From: a bacterium HR20
GTDB lineage: Bacteria > Bacteroidota > Ignavibacteria > Kapaibacteriales > NICIL-2
NCBI GenBank assembly: GCA_002898675.1
Contig: BEHW01000061.1
Span: 1 to 12,966, forward strand
Direction of reading: 5' to 3'
DNA length: 12,966 nt
In this document: positions 1-6,322 of the stretch, in pieces
How positions within the stretch are numbered: position 1 is the stretch's first letter
Layout of the letters: each line of letters begins with the position of its first letter
Program-made: the position numbers and the translations under genes
Notes under the pieces: model-generated
Database searches by the model: none
What the model was told of the DNA's origin: nothing
The model's input: only the letters and a program-made list of their open reading frames with translations

Positions 1-518
1 TGTACACAAAGGATCTGCTCTCGCTGGTGCACATGCGCCACCTGATCATTCTGGAGGACATCCTCCGTCCGGTGATCACCGTCAGTGAAGAAGAACTGCT
101 CAGCCGCTTGCTGAGACGCTTCCAGCAGGAACAGGTGCATATGGCAATCGTCACCGATGAATTCGGCGGAACTGCTGGCCTTGTTACGCTCGAAGATGTG
201 CTCGAAGAAATCGTCGGCGAAATCCGCGATGAGTACGACGAAGAACGCGCGCCAGTTGAGCGTCAACGGAGCGACTACATCGTCCAAGCTGCGACCCCGA
301 TTGCCGACCTCAACGAGTACCTGCCCGTTCCTCTCCCCGAAAGTGAAGATTACGAAACGCTCGGTGGTTTGATTTTCCTCCAGGCGGGGACAATTCCTCC
401 CGTCGGAGCGACGTTCGATATTCCACCCTACCGCGCTGTGGTTTTACGGGCAACCGATCGAACGATCGAGCTTGTCAAGCTGCACCTTCTCGGCGATGAG
501 TCACCCCCGAGCAGTTGA
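1..518 (+). CDS. CorC/HlyC-family CBS-domain membrane protein, C-terminal part (5' end outside window)
   Basis: The frame is open from the left edge (first full codon at 3) to TGA 516-518, giving 171 visible residues. The chain enters at the end of the first CBS repeat (YTKDLL). It continues through the second CBS repeat, with the family signature HMAIVTDEFGGTAGLVTLED followed by an acidic EEIVGEIRDEYDEE stretch. It ends in the CorC_HlyC (transporter-associated) domain, with YETLGGLI and a final hydrophobic strand. Family members normally carry an N-terminal DUF21/CNNM membrane domain, which must lie upstream of this window. CorC-like proteins are linked to Mg2+/Co2+ efflux or to membrane-damage tolerance; the 'hemolysin' label is historical. 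In Bacteroidota a close relative, GldE, takes part in gliding, and I cannot separate the two from this fragment. The stop lies 6 bases from the end of the convergent GWxTD gene. Confidence 0.9.
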   Translation, partial: YTKDLLSLVHMRHLIILEDILRPVITVSEEELLSRLLRRFQQEQVHMAIVTDEFGGTAGLVTLEDVLEEIVGEIRDEYDEERAPVERQRSDYIVQAATPIADLNEYLPVPLPESEDYETLGGLIFLQAGTIPPVGATFDIPPYRAVVLRATDRTIELVKLHLLGDESPPSS

Positions 519-524
519 CGCGCA

Positions 525-1823
525 TCACTGCACGCCGCGGTAGCGATACTTCTCGCTCAAGAAAAACGGAGTCGAAGGCGACAGCCGGTAGTCGCCGAAT
601 CCAGTGTTGTCAATGAAGATGTAGCGGCGATTTAGCTGCGTGTACGTCCAGATGATGATTGAGCGGTTGTCGTACGGATTGACGCGGCGTTCGACGCTCG
701 ATGGCTCGCCGAGGACAATGTACACCATGCCCATGTCGGTGAGCCAGCCTTCGGTGTAGGAGCGGAAGTTGCGGTTTGCGTACTCGATGCGGGCGTAGTA
801 TTCCTCGAATGCTTCGTTGCGGAGTGTGCCTGGCGTGGGGTCGTGTTCTTTCCAGAATTGTTCGAAAGCAGCGCGGCGCTCGGCGTCGGTAGGTTTGGCG
901 AGCATCGAATCAATTTCTGCCTGCGTTGCGATGTACCGGAGCTGACGGATTGCGCGTGTGATGTCGCTGAAGATGCTACTGGAGACGCCGTAGCGCAGCT
1001 CGACGCTGCGGTCTGCGCTTGCGAGAGTAGTTGCGGTGTCAGTGGCAGCTTCAACCCGGATGATGTACTGCCCTTGCGGCATCCGAGCGACAGGCGGCAC
1101 CAGACGAATAAAGTGCTGTGCAGTGCCGGTGCTATCGGTGCGGATACTCTGCCAAGCTGTAGCATAGACCGTCGTGGTGCTGTCGAGAATGCGAGCGCGG
1201 AGCTGGAGCGCACGCTCTGGACCGGAGTACACTTCGAAGAACGCAAAGAATCCATCGGTGAGCGCGCCAATGTCGCTACCGATATATGGAGTGAGCACGT
1301 AGCGGCGGTTTCGTTCCTCGATGCGCGAGACCAGAAGGATGCCGCTGATGCCGATCGGCTGGCGGCGCCAGTCGGGGATCGTCACATGCTGCGCGGTGCG
1401 CCACTGGCGGCTGGAGAGCTGGTCGGTCGCCGAGACCTCGACACGGTAGCGGCCCGGCGGCACGGTAAAGACCGATTGTGTGATGTCCTCCATTTCGCTC
1501 GAGGCGGTTGGACGCTCCCCAGCGCGCAGCGTTCGCTCGAGCGATTGCTCGTGGACAACCGTCATTCCTGTGCTATCGCGGAGTGTGATGGAAAGGCGGT
1601 AGCTCCCAATGTAATCGCGTCCGCTGGATGCAAACTGTATCGAGCGATACGGCAGTGCTGTGTACACATCGAGCCGGCTGGAATCGGGCGCACTACCACG
1701 AACGTACATCGTCGCCATGCGCAGCTCATCGTCCGAAGGCTGCGCTGCTGCAATCGCTGCAGCAAGGATAGCCAGTGCTACGATGCTACAGGTGCGGTTG
1801 CCTGCTCGGTGTCTTCGGTGCAT
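525..1823 (-). CDS. GWxTD domain-containing secreted protein
   Basis: 432 residues. The first ~27 form a signal peptide: a basic start (MHRRHRAGNR), a hydrophobic core (IVALAILAAAIAAA) and a likely cut before QPSDD, so the product is exported. The middle (about 40-290) alternates strand-like segments resembling beta-sandwich domains. The C-terminal ~130 residues are the GWxTD domain, with the motif itself at 359-363 (GWLTD), then MGMVYIVLGEPSSVERR and aromatic-rich strands up to FGDYRLSPS. This domain is known mainly from Ignavibacteria, Chlorobi relatives and some other phyla, and its biochemical role is undefined. The start overlaps the last 46 bases of rimO in another frame. The signal peptide needs this start, so the overlap looks genuine and suggests coupled translation. 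No separate promoter is visible. Confidence 0.88.
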   Translation of the reverse strand: MHRRHRAGNRTCSIVALAILAAAIAAAQPSDDELRMATMYVRGSAPDSSRLDVYTALPYRSIQFASSGRDYIGSYRLSITLRDSTGMTVVHEQSLERTLRAGERPTASSEMEDITQSVFTVPPGRYRVEVSATDQLSSRQWRTAQHVTIPDWRRQPIGISGILLVSRIEERNRRYVLTPYIGSDIGALTDGFFAFFEVYSGPERALQLRARILDSTTTVYATAWQSIRTDSTGTAQHFIRLVPPVARMPQGQYIIRVEAATDTATTLASADRSVELRYGVSSSIFSDITRAIRQLRYIATQAEIDSMLAKPTDAERRAAFEQFWKEHDPTPGTLRNEAFEEYYARIEYANRNFRSYTEGWLTDMGMVYIVLGEPSSVERRVNPYDNRSIIIWTYTQLNRRYIFIDNTGFGDYRLSPSTPFFLSEKYRYRGVQ

Positions 1824-3118
1824 TGAACGGTCCCAAAAAGGTCGTATTCGGCAGCATCGGTAATTTCGGCGGTGATGAAGTCACCGACGGAGAGCTTCTG
1901 CGATGCAGTAACGTAGAGCTCGCAATCTACCTCGGGGGCATCTGCTTCAGTGCGGCAGCGATATTCGCCATTCGGGAGAGCTTCATCAACAACTGCGCGG
2001 AGTGTGGTGCCGATGAGTGCTTGGTTGCGCTGGTAGGAAATCCCGCGTTGAAGTTCCATGAGCGTTTGCTGGCGCTCGATTTTGACTTCCTCCGGGATTG
2101 GGTCGCCCAAAATTTCGGCGTAGGTGCCATCCTCGTGGGAGTAGGTGAAGACGCCGAGCCGATCGAAGCGCTGCTCTTCCACGAAACGACAGAGCTCGTC
2201 GAAATGTCGCTCAGATTCGGTCGGGTAGCCGACGATGAACGTTGTGCGCAGCGCAATGCCGGGAACGCGCTCGCGGATTGTAGCGATCAGCTCTTCGGTG
2301 GCTCGGCGGGTAATGCCGCGCCGCATGGAGCGGAGAACGTCCGTCGAGCAGTGCTGGAGCGGAAGGTCGAGATACTTGCACATATTCGATCGCTCGCGCA
2401 TGACGTCGAGCACCTCCAGCGGGAAATGCGACGGGTACGCATAGAGCATCCGGAGCCACTGGAGACCTTCGATGTCGAGCAGGCGACGCAGAAGATCTGC
2501 AATCGTGCGCTTGCGGTAAAGGTCGTAGCCGTAGTACGTTGTGTCCTGACCGATGAGGATGATCTCGCGGACCCCGTTGGAGACAAGGCGCCGAACCTCG
2601 CGCTCAATCTCCGCTTCGGGACGGCTTCGATGCCGCCCCCGCATGAGTGGAATTGCACAGAACGAACACGGATGGTCGCAGCCTTCGCTAATCTTGACGT
2701 AGGCGTAATGCGGCGGTGTGCTCTGGACGCGCTCCCCGACGAGGGTGTATTTGTAGTCCGGCGAGAGAAACCGTGCAATCGCACTGAACTGCTCGGTCCC
2801 AACAATCAGATCAACTTCCGGAAGCTCCTTGCGTAGCTCGTCGCCATACCGTTCTGCCAAGCAACCAGCGACGACGACAGCGCGAGTATGCCCGGCAGCT
2901 TTCAACTCGATTGCTTCCAGAATGGTGTTGACGCTTTCTTCTTTGGCAGCTGCGATGAATCCGCACGTGTTGATAACGATTGCATCGGCCCCCTCTGGCT
3001 CAGAGACAAGCTCAAGCCCTGCACGGGCAAGTGTGCCAGCAAGAACTTCAGAATCAACCGCGTTCTTGCTGCACCCGAGCGTGACAATCGAGACGGTGCG
3101 GATCGGAACCTGAATCAT
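1778..3118 (-). CDS. rimO: Ribosomal protein uS12 methylthiotransferase RimO
   Basis: 446 residues, close to the usual RimO length. RimO is a radical-SAM enzyme with two Fe-S clusters that adds a methylthio group to a conserved aspartate of ribosomal protein uS12. The N-terminal UPF0004 domain starts with VTLGCSKNAVDSE and holds the auxiliary-cluster cysteines C16, C52 (NTCGF) and C86 (AGCLAERY). The radical-SAM CxxxCxxC motif is C147/C151/C154 (GCDHPCSFC). A TRAM domain occupies roughly 370-435. SKNAVDSE at the N-terminus and the overall length favour RimO over the tRNA enzyme MiaB. I chose ATG 3118 because the family begins a few residues before the LGC motif. An in-frame start at 3340 would add 74 unrelated residues and run across the divergent response-regulator start. 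A candidate -7 box lies 27 bases upstream. The last 46 bases overlap the next gene. Confidence 0.95.
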   Translation of the reverse strand: MIQVPIRTVSIVTLGCSKNAVDSEVLAGTLARAGLELVSEPEGADAIVINTCGFIAAAKEESVNTILEAIELKAAGHTRAVVVAGCLAERYGDELRKELPEVDLIVGTEQFSAIARFLSPDYKYTLVGERVQSTPPHYAYVKISEGCDHPCSFCAIPLMRGRHRSRPEAEIEREVRRLVSNGVREIILIGQDTTYYGYDLYRKRTIADLLRRLLDIEGLQWLRMLYAYPSHFPLEVLDVMRERSNMCKYLDLPLQHCSTDVLRSMRRGITRRATEELIATIRERVPGIALRTTFIVGYPTESERHFDELCRFVEEQRFDRLGVFTYSHEDGTYAEILGDPIPEEVKIERQQTLMELQRGISYQRNQALIGTTLRAVVDEALPNGEYRCRTEADAPEVDCELYVTASQKLSVGDFITAEITDAAEYDLFGTVQCTEDTEQATAPVAS

Positions 3119-3144
3119 GCGCGCGTGGAGTGTGAAGTTGATTG

Positions 3145-3152
3145 CAAAACTA
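3145..3152 (-). promoter_or_regulatory. rimO: Bacteroidota-type -7 promoter element for rimO
   Basis: On the minus strand this reads TAGTTTTG followed by CA, a full match to the Bacteroidota -7 consensus TAnnTTTG, 26 bases before the rimO start codon. No clear -33 TTTG is present about 19-20 bases upstream. Support comes from four near-identical elements at other gene starts in this window. Confidence 0.6.
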
Positions 3153-3184
3153 CGCTGGGTGCCCCCGTGACGGGAGCCCTGGAG

Positions 3185-3222
3185 GTTTTCGTGTATTGGT
3201 AAATGCGTTACGAAAACGTTAC
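3185..3222. promoter_or_regulatory. Candidate operator: 11-bp-period direct repeat and inverted repeat upstream of the response regulator
   Basis: CGTTAC occurs at 3206-3211 and again at 3217-3222, a centre-to-centre spacing of exactly 11 bp. That is the geometry bound by OmpR/PhoB-family dimers in tandem. The block also contains a perfect 8-bp inverted repeat, GTTTTCGT (3185-3192) with ACGAAAAC (3210-3217). The second CGTTAC ends 23 bases upstream of the -7 element at 3246, where an activator of that promoter would sit. Binding by the adjacent regulator (autoregulation) is inferred. Confidence 0.4.
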
Positions 3223-3245
3223 ACGGAGCTCCCGGCAGCGGCGGA

Positions 3246-3253
3246 TAATTTTG
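3246..3253 (+). promoter_or_regulatory. Bacteroidota-type -7 promoter element for the response regulator
   Basis: TAATTTTG followed by CAC matches TAnnTTTG exactly and lies 37 bases before the response-regulator ATG. The same 11 bases (TAATTTTGCAC) recur at 4053-4063 upstream of the next gene. No good -33 element is evident. Confidence 0.6.
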
Positions 3254-3290
3254 CACTTGGTCGAACGCCCTATCATCGAGCGACTCGGAG

Positions 3291-4019
3291 ATGCTCTCGC
3301 AACGCAAAACAATTTTTGTTGTGGACGACGAGCCGGACATCGTCGAGTTGATTACCTACAATCTCGAGCGGGAAGGGTATAAAGCACTCGGTTTTACGCA
3401 GGGGGGAGCGGCACTCGAAAAAGCTGCCCAGTTGCAGCCAGACCTTATCATCCTCGACGTTATGATGCCGGATGCCGATGGCTTCGAGCTGTGTAAAAAG
3501 CTTCGGTCAACTCCGGAAACAGCAAGTATTCCCGTGATGTTTCTGACAGCCCGCACCGGCGAGATTGACCAGATCGTCGGTCTCGAACTTGGCGGGGACG
3601 ATTACGTCACCAAGCCGATCTCGCCGCGTGTGCTCATTGCGCGGGTCAAGTCGCTGTTGCGCCGTGTCAGTGAACAAGCTCGCACAGAGCGCATCGTGGC
3701 CCCGGAGGTACTCAAAATCGGAACGCTCGAAATCCACCGCCAAAACTACACGGTGTGGGTTGATGGGGTCGAGATGTTCTTTCCGAAGAAAGAGTTCGAG
3801 CTCTTGGCATTTCTGGCGGCAAATCCCGATAAAGTTTTCACACGTGATCAGCTGCTCAACCGCATCTGGGGCGAGACGGTGTACGTTGTCGATCGGACCG
3901 TAGACGTCCACATTTCCAAGATCCGCGATAAACTCGGGCGCTACGCCTCCTGTATCGAAACGGTCAAAGGGGTCGGGTATCGCTTTCGCTGGAAAAGCGA
4001 CGCCCCGGTTGCTGCCTGA
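3291..4019 (+). CDS. OmpR/PhoB-family two-component response regulator
   Basis: 242 residues, typical of the family. The N-terminal receiver domain (about 7-122) has the acidic pocket D12/D13, the phospho-acceptor D56 in LIILDVMMP, T86 and the conserved K108 (VTKP). The C-terminal winged-helix DNA-binding domain (about 138-236) shows the usual signatures FPKKEFELLAFL, VFTRDQLLNRIWG, the recognition-helix segment RTVDVHISKIRDKLG and the closing VKGVGYRF hairpin. All catalytic residues are present, so it should be a phosphorylation-controlled transcription factor. No histidine kinase gene lies within reach on either side, so it is an orphan in this window and its signal cannot be deduced. The divergent promoter region carries an 11-bp-period direct repeat suited to this family, which hints at autoregulation. 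Confidence 0.95.
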   Translation: MLSQRKTIFVVDDEPDIVELITYNLEREGYKALGFTQGGAALEKAAQLQPDLIILDVMMPDADGFELCKKLRSTPETASIPVMFLTARTGEIDQIVGLELGGDDYVTKPISPRVLIARVKSLLRRVSEQARTERIVAPEVLKIGTLEIHRQNYTVWVDGVEMFFPKKEFELLAFLAANPDKVFTRDQLLNRIWGETVYVVDRTVDVHISKIRDKLGRYASCIETVKGVGYRFRWKSDAPVAA

Positions 4020-4052
4020 TGGGGTGCTGTCCCTGTGCGGCAGGTGGTTTTG

Positions 4053-4060
4053 TAATTTTG
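4053..4060 (+). promoter_or_regulatory. Bacteroidota-type -7 promoter element upstream of the 137-aa protein and rpsU
   Basis: TAATTTTG followed by CAC lies 42 bases before ATG 4103 and is identical over 11 bases to the element at 3246. It separates the response regulator from the following genes as an independent transcription start. No clear -33 box is seen. Confidence 0.55.
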
Positions 4061-4102
4061 CACCTTGCAAGATAGGCTGCAACCACTGTCGAGGCGTTCT
4101 CT

Positions 4103-4516
4103 ATGGCAGAAGCTGACGTCAAAAAGCGTCGTCGCCGGACGCGGAAATACATCACGCTCTACTCGCCGTTCCTGATGAAGGAAACGCGGCACGAGCTCAT
4201 CGGCGAACCAACGGAAACGGAGGAAGGACGCATGCAGTGGGCACGCTGCACCGTCAGCCGCCATGCCCAACTGGTCAATCTCGATGCGCTCGAGCAGCAG
4301 CAGCTTCGGGTTGCAAGCATCAAGATCGAGCGTGAGGACGCCAAAGACTACGACCCACGCCAAGAATACAACATTGGCGATGTGCTCTACCACCGTGAGT
4401 GGGACGACTACGGCTCGGTGCGCGCCAAGGAAATCGCCACCAACGGCATGTCGGTCCTCGTGGTAATCTTCGAAAAGATGAAGGAGCGTCGGCTGGTCGA
4501 ACGCCTTCGAACATAG
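4103..4516 (+). CDS. Conserved-looking basic protein of unknown function with an SH3/Tudor-like C-terminal segment
   Basis: 137 residues, not confidently recognised. The N-terminus is strongly basic (KKRRRRTRKY, 7-16), which suits nucleic-acid or ribosome contact. The C-terminal part (about 88-133) reads YNIGDVLYHREWDDYGSVR..., then a short strand and VVIFEKMKERRLVE. This pattern (G-D-x-(L/V)-x-H, 'G.V', then a strand ending in a basic 'K..L') resembles small SH3/Tudor-like barrels such as the UvrD/PcrA C-terminal domain, a resemblance by eye only. There is no signal peptide or membrane segment, so it is probably cytosolic. It has its own -7 element and lies 43 bases upstream of rpsU, probably in one transcript. 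That context allows a role in translation or RNA handling, but none can be assigned. Confidence 0.75.
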   Translation: MAEADVKKRRRRTRKYITLYSPFLMKETRHELIGEPTETEEGRMQWARCTVSRHAQLVNLDALEQQQLRVASIKIEREDAKDYDPRQEYNIGDVLYHREWDDYGSVRAKEIATNGMSVLVVIFEKMKERRLVERLRT

Positions 4517-4524
4517 CCTCGAAC

Positions 4525-4556
4525 GCAATCATGTTTCACCATCGTGAGTGATTTGC
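4525..4556 (+). promoter_or_regulatory. Candidate hairpin in the rpsU leader
   Basis: In the 43-base gap before rpsU, GCAATCA (4525-4531) can pair with TGATTtGC (4549-4556, one bulged T), and TCAC (4536-4539) with GTGA (4544-4547). The result is a two-part stem ending 3 bases before the preferred GTG start at 4560. There is no Shine-Dalgarno sequence. Hairpins at ribosomal-protein genes often serve autoregulation; that role here is inferred, and the fold is not especially stable. Confidence 0.3.
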
Positions 4557-4559
4557 TGC

Positions 4560-4757
4560 GTGATTGGAGTTACTATTCAACCGAATGAAACAATTGACCG
4601 CGCCTTGCGCCGCTTCAAGAAAAAGTTTGAGCGGAGTGGTATCCTGCGAGAATACCGGCGTCGGACCTACTACACGAAGCCCTCGGTCGAGCGGCGCATG
4701 GCACGCAATCGAGCAGCCCGCCGACAGTACCGCCTGCAAGCCGAGCTGAACTCCTAA
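4560..4757 (+). CDS. rpsU: 30S ribosomal protein bS21
   Basis: 65 residues from GTG 4560. It matches bS21 along its length: an N-terminal strand (IGVTIQPNE), then ETIDRALRRFKKKFERSGIL, REYRRRTYYTKPSVERRMAR and a basic arginine-rich tail. bS21 sits on the 30S platform next to the 3' end of 16S rRNA and assists initiation. Start choice: a GTG at 4548 would add four residues (VICC) not expected in the family, whereas GTG 4560 puts the usual hydrophobic strand at the N-terminus. Neither has a Shine-Dalgarno sequence, in line with Bacteroidota, where bS21, bS18 and bS6 have been shown to sequester the 16S anti-SD. It follows the 137-aa gene by 43 bases, with a possible leader hairpin. Confidence 0.92.
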   Translation: MIGVTIQPNETIDRALRRFKKKFERSGILREYRRRTYYTKPSVERRMARNRAARRQYRLQAELNS

Positions 4758-4767
4758 GCGCTCGGCA

Positions 4768-4776
4768 TACTCTTTG
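4768..4776 (+). promoter_or_regulatory. Weak candidate -7 element before the structured leader
   Basis: TACTCTTTG followed by CGC resembles TAnnTTTG but has one extra base between TA and TTTG. If used, transcription would start close to 4785-4790, where the long stem of the structured leader begins. That coincidence is the main reason to list it. Confidence 0.25.
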
Positions 4777-4788
4777 CGCTGTCCTCCC

Positions 4789-4885
4789 CTTGTGCAAACG
4801 AAACGTAGCGCGCCGAACAATCGCTGCATGCGTGCTCGAGATGAGCACGGAGATGCAGGCAGGTAGGCGGCTGCGTTTGCACAAG
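4789..4885 (+). ncRNA. Strongly self-complementary leader or small RNA between rpsU and the glycosyltransferase
   Basis: A perfect 12-bp inverted repeat closes the element: CTTGTGCAAACG (4789-4800) with CGTTTGCACAAG (4874-4885). Inside it, CGCC (4811-4814) can pair with GGCG (4866-4869). A central hairpin is formed by CTGCAT (4824-4829) with ATGCAG (4853-4858) and CGTGCTC (4831-4837) with GAGCACG (4843-4849), around a GAGAT loop. The nested order is compatible with one ~97-nt folded RNA. No U-run follows, so it is not a plain intrinsic terminator. It lacks the GGAA-loop core of SRP RNA and a tRNA shape. It could be the glycosyltransferase 5' leader, a free small RNA, or a processing site. Family unknown. 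Confidence 0.45.
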
Positions 4886-4909
4886 TTCGATGGTCTATCG
4901 CTTTTCTCC

Positions 4910-5950
4910 ATGGACAGCCAGATTCCAACGGTCGGTGTTGCGATGATCGCCCGCGATTGTGCCGAAACGATTGCGCGGGCGCTTTGTTCGGTTCGCACCA
5001 TCGCCCGCCAAATTGTCGTCCTCGATACTGGTTCCCACGATCGTACGCCAACGGTTGCAGCCCGTCTGGGAGCAGAGGTGTACTTTCACCCGTGGAGGAA
5101 CGATTTTTCCGACGCACGTAATCTCGCGCTCGACTATCTCCGGACCGATTGGGTGCTCGTGCTCGACAGCGATGAAGAACTCGACGGTGAATCGTTCCGA
5201 GCGCATTGCCCGAACCTTGCCGATCCAATGATCGGTGGCGTTGAGCTTACTATCGTCAGTGCGCTCGAAGGCGGAATCACCACCGCAGAGCACCGCTACA
5301 CGCGGCTCTTTCGACGGCATCGGGATATTCGCTTCGAGGGAGCTATCCACGAGCAAATTGCAGCAAGCATTCAGCGGGCGGGCTTCGAGATTGCCCGTTC
5401 GCAGGTGCGCATCCTCCACTACGGCTACCAAACCGTCCAGCCGGAAAAAATTGAGCGGAACATTGCACTCCTCCACGCAGAGCTGGAGCGTCAGCCCGAC
5501 AGTCCCTGGCTCCGCTACCATCTCGGGCTGGCGTACTTTGCTGCTGGCAAGTTCGACAGTGCTGCTGCACTGCTTGCTCCGCTCTGTACATGCCCTGAGC
5601 TTTCCGCTGAGCAGAGGGAACTTGCCCGCCTTCGCGCAGCACAATGTGCGCTGGCGCAGGATCGGTTGCTCGAGGCGGAACAATTCCTCGAGCTGCCCTG
5701 CAGCGACATCCACCGCGAAGGCTTACGGATGTTCATTGTTGCTGGTGTTCTTGCAGCCAGGCGGAAGTTCTCTAGTGCACTCGAAGCGTTGGAACATCCA
5801 ACGACGTGTGCATCGGGGCTGGTCAATCAATTGCAGCGCGAGCGCTTTTGCGAGCACCTTCGCGCGCTTGGAGCAACGCAGCGACTGCAAGCGCGAACCT
5901 TGTTCCCCCTCGGGCAGAGCCACGCAGAGTGGCAAACGCTCTTTCGCTGA
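4910..5950 (+). CDS. GT2 family glycosyltransferase with C-terminal TPR region
   Basis: 346 residues. The N-terminal GT-A domain (1 to about 175) opens with the nucleotide-sugar strand PTVGVAMIARDC. It continues with VVLDTGSHDRT and WRNDFSDARNLALDY, then the metal-binding DSD at 86-88 (WVLVLDSDEE) and the late motif FEGAIHEQI. This layout is that of the 'SunS-like/beta-4-glucosyltransferase' group of GT2. The remainder is helical, with a recognisable TPR unit around 196-224 (PWLRYHLGLAYFAAGKFDSAAALL) and further TPR-like helices. Sugar donor and acceptor cannot be told; protein or cell-surface glycosylation is plausible for the group. ATG 4910 is chosen because it falls just before the first core strand; in-frame starts at 4841 (ATG) or 4790 (TTG) would run through the folded leader. 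There is no Shine-Dalgarno sequence. It ends 4 bases from convergent clpS. Confidence 0.88.
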   Translation: MDSQIPTVGVAMIARDCAETIARALCSVRTIARQIVVLDTGSHDRTPTVAARLGAEVYFHPWRNDFSDARNLALDYLRTDWVLVLDSDEELDGESFRAHCPNLADPMIGGVELTIVSALEGGITTAEHRYTRLFRRHRDIRFEGAIHEQIAASIQRAGFEIARSQVRILHYGYQTVQPEKIERNIALLHAELERQPDSPWLRYHLGLAYFAAGKFDSAAALLAPLCTCPELSAEQRELARLRAAQCALAQDRLLEAEQFLELPCSDIHREGLRMFIVAGVLAARRKFSSALEALEHPTTCASGLVNQLQRERFCEHLRALGATQRLQARTLFPLGQSHAEWQTLFR

Positions 5951-5954
5951 GGCG

Positions 5955-6230
5955 CTACATCTCGATACTCGTATGGAGCGCGATCTCCTCGAGAATGCTG
6001 CTGACGCGGAGGCAATCGCTGAGCGCTCCCTCATAGACAGCGGCTTTCCCGTTGGTGTGCACTTCCCAGGTCAAGCGCTCTGCATCCTCGATGCTGCAAC
6101 CAGTCGCCTTGACAATCTGCACGATAACCTCGTCGAACGTGTGCCAGTCATCGTTGTAGAGAATGCACTTTGCTGGCATGCCGACGGTGGTTTCTACTTC
6201 CAGTTCGGGAAGGAGCTGCTCGCTTGGCAT
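5955..6230 (-). CDS. clpS: ATP-dependent Clp protease adaptor ClpS
   Basis: 91 residues, with the ClpS core covering about 20-91. ClpS binds N-degron substrates (bulky N-terminal residues) and delivers them to ClpA/ClpC-ClpP. The binding pocket is recognisable. N26 and D27 in LYNDDWHTF and H58 in WEVHTNGKA align with E. coli N34, D35 and H66, which grip the free alpha-amino group. At the gatekeeper position of E. coli M40 this protein has phenylalanine (F32), which might alter which N-terminal side chains fit. The first ~18 residues form a variable extension, expected for the family. No Clp ATPase gene is in the window. The gene is read leftward from a divergent promoter region shared with the CADD-family gene and ends 4 bases from the glycosyltransferase stop. 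Confidence 0.92.
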   Translation of the reverse strand: MPSEQLLPELEVETTVGMPAKCILYNDDWHTFDEVIVQIVKATGCSIEDAERLTWEVHTNGKAAVYEGALSDCLRVSSILEEIALHTSIEM

Positions 6231-6267
6231 GGGACGATGTGCAGCGATTGATGCGACATGCTACCAG

Positions 6268-6275
6268 CAAAAATA
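6268..6275 (-). promoter_or_regulatory. clpS: Bacteroidota-type -7 promoter element for clpS
   Basis: On the minus strand this reads TATTTTTG followed by C, a full match to TAnnTTTG, 37 bases before the clpS start. Like its sisters in the window it has four T's before GC (TANTTTTGC). No convincing -33 box is visible. Confidence 0.6.
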
Positions 6276-6322
6276 TCGCACTCCAAGGGAAGAGTGCTGG
6301 GTGAACGCGCTGAAAGATTCCG

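Noticed and set aside
3119..3340. Extended rimO start at 3340.
   Set aside because: The 74 extra residues do not belong to RimO and would run through the divergent promoter region and into the response-regulator gene.
4011..4060. Possible terminator after the response regulator (CTGCC/GGCAG and GGG/CCC, followed by T-rich sequence).
   Set aside because: The pairing is short with large internal loops, and the T-rich stretch is better explained as the -7 element TAATTTTG.
4548..4559. GTG 4548 as the start of bS21.
   Set aside because: It adds VICC, which does not fit the family N-terminus, and it lies inside the leader hairpin; GTG 4560 gives the expected N-terminal strand.
4883..4900. GTTCGAT-like T-loop sequence suggesting a tRNA before the glycosyltransferase.
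   Set aside because: No flanking 5-bp T-stem, no acceptor stem and no anticodon arm could be built.
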